In this document: one piece after another, positions 16,507 through 25,074 of the stretch | How the letters are laid out: each line of letters begins with the position of its first letter | Position numbering within the stretch: position 1 is the stretch's first letter | Assembly: GCA_050184415.1 (NCBI GenBank) | Contig: JBFXAJ010000036.1 | Location: 1 to 25,074, forward strand | Direction: 5' to 3' | Length of the DNA: 25,074 nt | Origin: JADLGL01 sp050184415 | GTDB lineage: Bacteria; Pseudomonadota; Alphaproteobacteria; Rhizobiales; Kaistiaceae | The notes under the pieces: model-generated | Told to the model about the DNA's origin: nothing | The model's input: the letters and a program-made list of their open reading frames with translations, nothing else | Database searches by the model: none | Program-made: the position numbers and the translations under genes

Positions 16507-17820
16507 TCAGGCGACGCCGTAGATCGGGAAGCGGTCGGTGAGGGTCTTTACCCGCGCCCGCACCTCGGCTTCGACGGCACCGTTCCCTTCTTCGCCATTG
16601 GCGACGAGCCCGTCGAGGGTCTGGCGGATCATGTCGCCGATCTCGGTGAACTCATCCACACCAAAGCCGCGGGTCGTGCCCGCCGGGCTGCCGAGCCGGA
16701 CGCCGGACGTGATCATCGGCTTCTCGGGATCGAAGGGGACGCCGTTCTTGTTGCAGGTGATATGGGCACGGCCGAGCGTCGCCTCCGCGGCCTTGCCGGT
16801 CAGCTTCTTCGGCCGGAGGTCGACGAGGAGGAGATGCGAGTCGGTGCCGCCCGACACGACTTCGAGGCCGGCGCGGTACATCGCATCGGCCAGAGCCTTG
16901 GCATTGGCGACGACGTTCTTGGCGTAAACCTTGAACTCCGGCCGCAGCGCCTCGCCGAACGCCACCGCCTTGGCGGCCACGACATGCATCAGCGGACCGC
17001 CCTGGAGGCCGGGGAAGACCGCCGAATTGATCTTCTTCCCGATTTCCTCGTCATTCGAAAGGATCATGCCGCCGCGCGGCCCGCGGAGCGTCTTGTGGGT
17101 CGTGGTGGTCACGACATGGGCATAGGGCAGCGGGCTCGGATAGACGCCGCCGGCGACGAGCCCGGCGAAATGCGCCATGTCGACCATGAGATGGGCGCCG
17201 ACCGAATCGGCGATCGCCCGGAACGCCTTGAAGTCGATGATCCGCGAATAGGCCGAGCCGCCGGCGACGATGATCCGCGGTCTGTGCTCCTTCGCCAGCG
17301 CCTCGACCTCGCCGAGATCGATCAGCCCGTCCTGGCGGCGCACGCCATACTGCACGGCGTTGAACCATTTTCCGGACATGTTCGGCGGGGCGCCGTGGGT
17401 GAGGTGGCCGCCTGCGGCGAGGCTCATGCCGAGGATGGTGTCGCCGGGCTTCGCCAGCGCCAGGAACACGGCCTGGTTGGCCTGGCTGCCCGAGCTCGGC
17501 TGGACGTTGACGAACGCCGCGTCGAACAGCCGCTTGGCGCGGTCGATCGCAAGGTTTTCCGCAATGTCGACGAACTGGCAGCCGCCATAATAGCGGCGGC
17601 CGGGATAGCCCTCGGCGTATTTGTTGGTGAGGACCGAGCCCTGGGCCTCGAGGACCGCCGAGGAGACGATGTTCTCGGACGCGATCAGCTCGATCTCGTC
17701 GTTCTGGCGATGGAGCTCGCCGGCGATCGCATCGGCGATTTCGGGGTCGCTGTCGCGGATCGTGCGGGTGAAGAAATCAGCAGTCGGATCAATGCCGACG
17801 ACGCGATCCCTGACGTTCAT
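16507..17820 (-). CDS. glyA: Serine hydroxymethyltransferase
   Basis: This 437-residue PLP enzyme interconverts serine and glycine with transfer of one carbon to tetrahydrofolate. Motifs: EIELIASENIVSSAVLEAQGS (about 42-62, in part), KYAEGYPGRRYYGGC (67-81), the PLP site VVTTTTHKTLRGPRGG with Lys243, DMAHFAGLVAGG, and the C-terminal ITSGVRLGSPAGTTRGF. I chose ATG 17820, giving MNVRDRVVGIDPTADFF. The frame is open to 17946, but the extra residues (Arg/Pro-rich) come from the leader hairpin. A possible own promoter and a leader hairpin precede it. It is followed by nrdR 121 nt on. Confidence 0.97.
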   Translation of the reverse strand: MNVRDRVVGIDPTADFFTRTIRDSDPEIADAIAGELHRQNDEIELIASENIVSSAVLEAQGSVLTNKYAEGYPGRRYYGGCQFVDIAENLAIDRAKRLFDAAFVNVQPSSGSQANQAVFLALAKPGDTILGMSLAAGGHLTHGAPPNMSGKWFNAVQYGVRRQDGLIDLGEVEALAKEHRPRIIVAGGSAYSRIIDFKAFRAIADSVGAHLMVDMAHFAGLVAGGVYPSPLPYAHVVTTTTHKTLRGPRGGMILSNDEEIGKKINSAVFPGLQGGPLMHVVAAKAVAFGEALRPEFKVYAKNVVANAKALADAMYRAGLEVVSGGTDSHLLLVDLRPKKLTGKAAEATLGRAHITCNKNGVPFDPEKPMITSGVRLGSPAGTTRGFGVDEFTEIGDMIRQTLDGLVANGEEGNGAVEAEVRARVKTLTDRFPIYGVA

Positions 17821-17845
17821 CGCGAACAGACTCCCAATAGAAAGA

Positions 17846-17886
17846 CGGCGGCCGCGCGGCCTTTCGGGCCGCGGCCGGGGCCGCCG
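17846..17886 (-). other. GC-rich hairpin in the glyA leader
   Basis: CGGCGGC (17846-17852) pairs with GCCGCCG (17880-17886) and, after an internal loop, CGGCC (17857-17861) pairs with GGCCG (17867-17871) around TTTCG. If the promoter at 17893-17921 is real the message would begin at or just before this hairpin, 26 nt before the ATG at its near side. Confidence 0.5.
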
Positions 17887-17892
17887 GCGCTT

Positions 17893-17921
17893 AACATAGG
17901 AGCCCGATTCCGCCAAGGAAA
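17893..17921 (-). promoter_or_regulatory. Candidate promoter for glyA
   Basis: On the minus strand, TTTCCT (17921-17916), a 17-nt spacer and TATGTT (17898-17893) lie in the greA-glyA gap, about 73 nt before the glyA ATG. The -10 is good and the -35 weak. Confidence 0.4.
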
Positions 17922-17971
17922 GGCGGCCCGCGGGCGCAAGCGCCACAGCGCCCGGTGGTCGCGGAGGCCGC

Positions 17972-18448
17972 CTAGACGAACCTGACGTCGAGGATTTCGT
18001 AGGAATGCGCCCCGCCGGGCGCGGTGACTTCGACGGTGTCGCCCTTGCCCTTGCCGATCAGCGCGCGGGCGATGGGCGAGGAAATCGAGATCCGGCCGCG
18101 CTTCACGTCGGCCTCGGCGTCGCCGACGATCTGGTAGACCTTCTCTTCCTCGGTGTCCTCGTCGACGAGCTTCACCGTCGCGCCGAACATGACCGACGTG
18201 CCCGACAGCTTCGACACGTCGATCACCTCGGCGCGCGAGATCTGGTCCTCGAGCTCGGCGATGCGGCCCTCATTGTGGCTCTGCGCTTCCTTGGCGGCGT
18301 GGTACTCGGCGTTCTCCGAGAGGTCGCCATGCGAACGGGCCTCGGCGATCGCCTCGATGATGCGCGGGCGCTCCTCGGACGTGCGGCGCCGCAGCTCCGC
18401 GTCGAGCGCCGCATAACCGGCAACGGTCATCGGGACCTTGTCTACCAT
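17972..18448 (-). CDS. greA: Transcription elongation factor GreA
   Basis: This 158-residue factor binds in the RNA polymerase secondary channel and stimulates cleavage of backtracked RNA. The N-terminal coiled coil (about 1-75) has the tip residues Asp42 and Glu45 in HGDLSENAEYHAAKEAQ, needed for cleavage in the family. The C-terminal FKBP-like domain includes FGATVKLVDEDTEEEKVYQIVG and ISISSPIARALIGKGKGDTVEV (in part). I chose ATG 18448 (MVDKVPMTVAGYAAL), which matches the usual MxxxPMT start. The longer frame to 18577 extends through the leader into carB. It is downstream of carB by 88 nt, a conserved neighbour pair. Confidence 0.96.
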   Translation of the reverse strand: MVDKVPMTVAGYAALDAELRRRTSEERPRIIEAIAEARSHGDLSENAEYHAAKEAQSHNEGRIAELEDQISRAEVIDVSKLSGTSVMFGATVKLVDEDTEEEKVYQIVGDAEADVKRGRISISSPIARALIGKGKGDTVEVTAPGGAHSYEILDVRFV

Positions 18449-18467
18449 CGCGCCTGTTCCACCCCGC

Positions 18468-18519
18468 GCCCCGGTCGGGGCACGGCACAAATGACACAAG
18501 CCGCCCGCGGTTCCCGCGG
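18468..18519. other. Two small hairpins in the carB-greA gap
   Basis: GCCCCG GT CGGGGC (18468-18481) and CCGCGG TTC CCGCGG (18505-18519) are perfect short inverted repeats in an 88-nt gap. Neither has a U-tract. They may modulate read-through from carB into greA. Confidence 0.45.
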
Positions 18520-18536
18520 CCAGCTGACGAACGTGC

Positions 18537-22013
<3,477 letters not shown>

Positions 22014-22041
22014 CGACAGGCTTGGACGTGGGCGAACGAAA

Positions 22042-22066
22042 CCCCGGTGCGGCGTGCCGCCCGGGG
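22042..22066 (-). other. Stable hairpin in the carB leader
   Basis: CCCCGG (22042-22047), a bulged T, GCGGC, a 2-nt turn, GCCGC and CCGGGG (22061-22066) form an 11-bp GC-only stem. It ends 29 nt before the carB ATG. A role in attenuation or message stability is possible. No U-tract follows. Confidence 0.55.
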
Positions 22067-22099
22067 CGAAAGCGTCCGGTTCATTCTGGCTAGCGGCGG

Positions 22100-22128
22100 C
22101 TTATAGGGTAAACCCCCGCCGCAGGGAA
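22100..22128 (-). promoter_or_regulatory. Candidate sigma70 promoter of carB
   Basis: On the minus strand, TTCCCT (22128-22123), a 17-nt spacer and TATAAG (22105-22100) lie about 87 nt before the ATG. The -10 box is close to consensus. It sits just after the stop of the partner gene at 22138, consistent with a new transcription unit starting here. Confidence 0.45.
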
Positions 22129-22137
22129 CCCCGCACG

Positions 22138-22770
22138 CTAGGCGGCGGTGCGGCCGGACGTTGCAGCCGACTTCGAGCGGAAATCCAGCAGCGCATGGTG
22201 CCGGCCCCAGATCTTTTTGAGCGCGGTCGCGCCCGATCGGGTTGTTTCGCCGGCGAACTCCTTTGCAAGCGCAATGAGTTCTCGCGCCGTCAGCGACTTT
22301 TCGAGTTCGGCATGGACCACGGTGAACTGGGGGTCGCTGCCTAGGGCGCGTTCGAGGCGCCGTACGTAGTCCGCAACAACGTCCGCCCTCACAGACGGCT
22401 TGGGCTTGCTTGACGTCCGACGCTCGGCGGCCGCGGGAGCTACGAGCGCCGCAATTGTTAGATGCGGTCTTGCCCGTGCTAGGGCGGCGAGCGCCTTGAA
22501 GTCTGTCACCGCCGCAGCTTTGCCCGCGACCGCGAGAACAGCACCGAGCGGCTCGAGGATGCCCATGAGGCCGGCAAACGTCGGCGCCCCCCCCTCCCTA
22601 TGGTCGGGCAGCGCCGCAAGGCGTTTCAGGGCCGCCGTAACAGTGGCAGCCGGGGTTCTCTCGAAATTCGCGGACAGCGCAGCGAGCGCGGCTGCCTCAC
22701 GCCATCCGCCGGCCGAGGCGAGTGCGGCGGCATATGCGTCGATCGCTTTGGCGAAGTCCTTAGTCTTCAT
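22138..22770 (-). CDS. Unrecognised helical protein, partner of the ParA-like ATPase
   Basis: I do not recognise this 210-residue protein. It is alanine-rich and looks all-helical (MKTKDFAKAIDAYAAALASA.. and a series of ALAAL, LKRLAAL segments), with no signal peptide and no obvious membrane segment. The linker near 115-128 is Lys/Ser-rich (RRTSSKPKPSVRADV). The second half (about 128-200) holds DYVRRLERALGSDPQFTVVH and ELEKSLTARELIALAKEF, then a basic end (KKIWGRHHALLDFRSKSA) that could bind nucleic acid. Its ATG overlaps the ParA stop by 4 nt (ATGA), so it is co-translated and likely works with the ATPase. Adaptor or ParB-like regulatory roles are guesses. Confidence 0.8.
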   Translation of the reverse strand: MKTKDFAKAIDAYAAALASAGGWREAAALAALSANFERTPAATVTAALKRLAALPDHREGGAPTFAGLMGILEPLGAVLAVAGKAAAVTDFKALAALARARPHLTIAALVAPAAAERRTSSKPKPSVRADVVADYVRRLERALGSDPQFTVVHAELEKSLTARELIALAKEFAGETTRSGATALKKIWGRHHALLDFRSKSAATSGRTAA

Positions 22771-23738
22771 CCGTGAACCCTCCGGCCCGCCGGTGCCTGA
22801 TCAGAAAGCGGTGGGACAAGCCCCATTCGTGCCGCAACTTCAATTGCCAAGCTCTCGATCGCCGCGCGGACCTTCTGCCTTTCCGACTGCGGCATCACAA
22901 GATAGGCGATTCCCTCGTCGGCATTGTTGACGATCTGGACCGTCATCGGAACGAATGTCTCGTGAGGCAATATGTCAATCTTCGCACGAATATCATTGAG
23001 CCTGTCCCGAAGCTGGCGCAAGGCACGCTGTCCAACATTGTGTTGGGCATTCCACTTCGTCCCGACAACGCCCGCGTAGGTCAGATGGGGACATATTCCC
23101 GCGCTCTTGAGCGTCTCGATCTGAAGGCACAATGAGCCCACCGCATCGGCCGAAGTACGATCGAGAATTGTCGGTATCAGGATGTGCGTGGCCGCACAAA
23201 ACGCCTGCATCTCCGATGTAGTCAGCCGAGGCGGACAGTCGATGATAACGACGTCGTAAGCATCGCGGACGGCTTGCGAATGAAGCACCTCAGCCAGCGT
23301 ATAGCGCACGTCGGCGGGAATCGACCGGCCGGAAAAAAGCTCGATCAAGCGCCGCCTTAGTGTCCGCTGTCGGCGGGGCTTGCACTTGAGAAGCCATTCC
23401 ACGAGTAAGCGGTTGTCTGCCTGGGCGAGGTCGTAGTAGGCCGTGATGACACTTAGGCTTCCTTTGCCATCGTAGTTCTCGCCAAGTGCTACGGGTCGCG
23501 CCAGAGAAGGCACCAGATAGGGTGCGATGTCGTTGCTGACGATCTGCGTTGCGAGCGAGCTTTGCGACGCCGACGGCGCCCACTGCTCCGTCGGGAAGCT
23601 CATCGAAGATAGCGACCCTTGATAGTCAAGGTCGACGAGCAGAACCCGCTTCTCCCAGTCTTTGGCGTAGTACGCTCCGATGTTCGCAGCGACGGTGGTC
23701 TTTCCGACACCTCCCTTGAGGTTCGCAATTGCGAGCAC
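22767..23738 (-). CDS. ParA/MinD-family ATPase
   Basis: This 323-residue P-loop ATPase has the deviant Walker A motif LKGGVGKTT (7-15, signature Lys8 and Lys13), Walker A' VLLVDLDYQGSLS (32-44, Asp36) and Walker B VVIIDCPPRLT (163-173). The family moves or positions cargo by ATP-driven dimerisation. A middle insert (about 105-150, with KCKPRRQRTLRRRLIELF) is very basic. The nearest in-frame start is GTG 23738, six codons before the motif. The same frame stays open upstream for 33 codons to a TGA (23838-23840), and beyond that a transmembrane ORF with a better ribosome binding site begins at 24011. The gene was thus probably longer. It is less GC-rich than its neighbours, suggesting transfer. 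Confidence 0.85.
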   Translation of the reverse strand: MLAIANLKGGVGKTTVAANIGAYYAKDWEKRVLLVDLDYQGSLSSMSFPTEQWAPSASQSSLATQIVSNDIAPYLVPSLARPVALGENYDGKGSLSVITAYYDLAQADNRLLVEWLLKCKPRRQRTLRRRLIELFSGRSIPADVRYTLAEVLHSQAVRDAYDVVIIDCPPRLTTSEMQAFCAATHILIPTILDRTSADAVGSLCLQIETLKSAGICPHLTYAGVVGTKWNAQHNVGQRALRQLRDRLNDIRAKIDILPHETFVPMTVQIVNNADEGIAYLVMPQSERQKVRAAIESLAIEVAARMGLVPPLSDQAPAGRRVHG

Positions 23739-23837
23739 CTTTCCACCAGCGAGAAGCTGTTTGAAGTTGGGCGGTTGATGAATCGGGCGCGTCAGCCAAA
23801 CGCCAGGACCTTCCTGAGCCCCGTCTCTGGAGACGTT

Positions 23838-24011
23838 TCAGGCCACCGCGGCCAAAGCTCGATGTCGGCTTCGGAGGAAGCACCAAGCTCGATGCAGCCC
23901 CCGCCGCGCCAACTGTGCGATCGCAAGGATCGCCGCGCCGACAAGGCCAAGGACGATCGGCTGCCCTAGACGCTCGACGGCAAGTATCCAGGCGTCTTCC
24001 AGGAAATTCAT
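23838..24011 (-). pseudogene. Transmembrane N-terminal part of the ParA gene, cut by TGA
   Basis: ATG 24011, preceded by a strong AAGGGGGG ribosome binding site, opens a 57-codon frame (MNFLEDAWILAVERLG.., then the hydrophobic helix QPIVLGLVGAAILAIAQLA and a basic RRGLHRAW) that ends at TGA 23838-23840. It is in the same frame as the ParA-like gene. After the TGA the frame continues NVSRDGAQEGPGVWLTRPIH, QPPNFKQLLAGGKV and then directly LAIANLKGG. It therefore reads as one gene of 414 codons with a nonsense change. Otherwise it may be a real small membrane peptide, or a sequence error; the TGA could derive from a CGA by one substitution. Confidence 0.6.
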
Positions 24012-24199
24012 CGGAAGCCCCCCTTTCCGATGCCTTCGTCAGCCTAACCAACTCTCGACTGTGTGGACAAGCGCAAACTACCGGCGCGCGAGGCGGTACC
24101 GTGACAGGACCGAAGTCCTTGCCGCTCCCCTCGCCCCGAAAACACCGTGCGGCGTCACAGTCGCGTCCCGATCACGCCGTATTTCAGCCTGTCTCAAAT

Positions 24200-24224
24200 G
24201 GAACCATCGCAAGCAGAGGGAGTT
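24200..24224 (+). promoter_or_regulatory. Candidate EcfG-type stress promoter
   Basis: GGAACC begins at 24200 and GTT at 24222, leaving 17 nt between GGAAC and GTT, close to the GGAAC-N16/17-CGTT pattern of the alphaproteobacterial general stress sigma factor EcfG. The base before GTT is A instead of C. The start codon is 36 nt beyond, fitting a short leader. Confidence 0.4.
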
Positions 24225-24259
24225 CTGCCAAGACGGCGAACATCCGAAAGGAGCGGGCG

Positions 24260-24799
24260 GTGCAGATCCACGACTTTGAATCCATGTATATTTCCGGGCT
24301 TCAGGAAGCCCGGGCGATCGAAGAGCTGCTGATCGCGGCGCTTCCGACCTTGATCGACGCAGCGGACGACGCCGAGCTGCGCGACACCTTCCGCGCCCAC
24401 CATCTCGAGACGCAGGTCCAGCTCGAGCGCATCAATGTGATCCTCGACTGCCACGGCGTGAAGGCGACCTCGACCACCGACGGCGCGATCGCGGCGCTGG
24501 TGGCAGATGCCCGCGACGTCGCCTCCACCATGGAGCGCGGCGCGCTGCGCGACACCATCCTGATCGGGCTCGCCCAGCGCATCGAGCATGAGGAGATCGC
24601 GATCTACGGCACCCTCGCCGCCTATGCGAAGCTCCTCGGCCGCCACGACGAGAAGCGCACCCTCGGCGCCATCCTCGAGGAGGAGCGCGCCGCCGACGAA
24701 GACCTCAGCGAGATCGCCGACGCGCTGGTCAACCCGCGCGCCGCGGCGATGATCATGGCGGTCGCCGCCGAGGCCGATCTCCGCGTCGTCGCGGCTTAA
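24260..24799 (+). CDS. DUF892 (YciE/YciF) ferritin-like protein
   Basis: This 179-residue four-helix protein has the YciE-type pattern. It starts QIHDFESMYISGLQEARAIEE, then AHHLETQVQLERINVILDCHG (40-65 region), LAQRIEHEEIAIYGTLAAYA (104-123) and LEEERAADEDLSEIA (139-153). Carboxylates and histidines on the helices (Glu16, His48/Glu50, Glu109/Glu112, Glu141) are candidate di-metal ligands. The family is linked to stress and stationary phase but its reaction is not established. I chose GTG 24260 because AAAGGAG (24247-24253) is 6 nt upstream and the family starts just before xIxxFxxxYxxxL. The frame upstream is open but has no family similarity. It diverges from the ParA module. Confidence 0.87.
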   Translation: MQIHDFESMYISGLQEARAIEELLIAALPTLIDAADDAELRDTFRAHHLETQVQLERINVILDCHGVKATSTTDGAIAALVADARDVASTMERGALRDTILIGLAQRIEHEEIAIYGTLAAYAKLLGRHDEKRTLGAILEEERAADEDLSEIADALVNPRAAAMIMAVAAEADLRVVAA

Positions 24800-24827
24800 C
24801 ACCGGCTCCTCATCCCTCTCCGCTCCT

Positions 24828-24879
24828 ACCTCCCCCTTGCGGGGAGGTCGAACGGGCGAAAGCCCGTTCGGGAGGGGGT
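24828..24879. repeat. Nested palindrome with GAAA loop after the DUF892 gene
   Basis: CGAACGGGC (24849-24857) and GCCCGTTCG (24862-24870) pair perfectly around GAAA. ACCTCCCCC on the left and GGAGGGGGT on the right nearly match as an outer stem. A further CCTCCCCC TTGC GGGGAGG hairpin sits in the left arm. No U-tract. The rest of 24880-25074 has another TCCCCCGCAAGGGGA hairpin near 24955 and no gene I can support. Confidence 0.7.
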
Positions 24880-25074
24880 CTGTGACTCGGAGCCTGTCGC
24901 TTTACCCCCCACGCGCTCCGCTAAGGCCTGCTTCCCAGGCCAAGCTCCGCGGTCTCCCCCGCAAGGGGACTGTTGCATGGTAGGCGCAGGCGGTGTTCCT
25001 CGATGGGAGGGGCAGATTCGGGGTCGGCCGGGCTGGCCCTCGGCCCGTCTTTGGGTCCGATTTGGGGTGTTCTC

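Noticed and set aside
23838..23840. UGA read as selenocysteine in the ParA gene
   Set aside because: ParA ATPases are not selenoproteins, the position lies in a linker, and no suitable stem-loop directly after the UGA stands out. A nonsense change or sequence error is simpler.
24880..25074. A coding region at the right edge
   Set aside because: No frame here has a recognisable product or good start; the composition is that of repeat-rich intergenic DNA, though a gene may begin beyond the edge.

Overview
The window comes from a high-GC alphaproteobacterial chromosome, most likely order Hyphomicrobiales (Rhizobiales). The evidence is the gene order (MerR-ihfA-fabH-plsX-DUF177-CBP3-bamE; nrdR-ribD-ribE-ribH-nusB-thiL downstream of glyA), a carB of about 1160 codons, and many palindromic intergenic repeats of the kinds common in that order. 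I cannot name the genus. The long overlapping ORFs in most frames are artefacts of the high GC content.

Layout. Positions 1-378 hold the end of a DUF559 gene that runs into a nested inverted repeat. 379-2116 hold ctaA (heme A synthase), a divergent small membrane protein (DUF2842) and tRNA-Pro(GGG). 2186-6474 is a minus-strand run: CBP3-type bc1 chaperone, DUF177/YceD, plsX, fabH, ihfA and a MerR regulator. The outer-membrane lipoprotein gene bamE/omlA diverges from it. 7093-7703 is a compact cassette: a GIY-YIG nuclease gene between two inverted copies of a repeat of about 125 bp. 7792-9933 is hppA (K+-independent-type proton pyrophosphatase) with a clear terminator. 10101-11279 is an MFS transporter. 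From 22013 leftward to 11549 the minus strand reads carB, greA, glyA, nrdR, ribD, ribE, ribH, nusB, thiL: housekeeping genes for carbamoyl phosphate, one-carbon metabolism, riboflavin, thiamine diphosphate and transcription. 22138-24011 is a less GC-rich accessory patch with a ParA-type ATPase, a helical partner of unknown function and a transmembrane leader ORF. 24260-24799 is a DUF892/YciE ferritin-like gene with a possible EcfG-type stress promoter, followed by more repeats.

Most noteworthy: (1) the GIY-YIG gene and its inverted REPIN-like doublets look like a nuclease-repeat system analogous to REP/RAYT. (2) The ParA gene has a well-placed upstream start and a transmembrane N-terminus in the same frame, interrupted by one TGA at 23838-23840, so it was probably a membrane-anchored ParA now split in two. 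With its 4-nt-overlapping partner it forms an unrecognised two-gene module. (3) Several perfect hairpins lie in transcribed spacers, notably a 12-bp stem directly before the nrdR ribosome binding site and paired palindromes between ribE and ribH, one of which contains the ribE stop codon.
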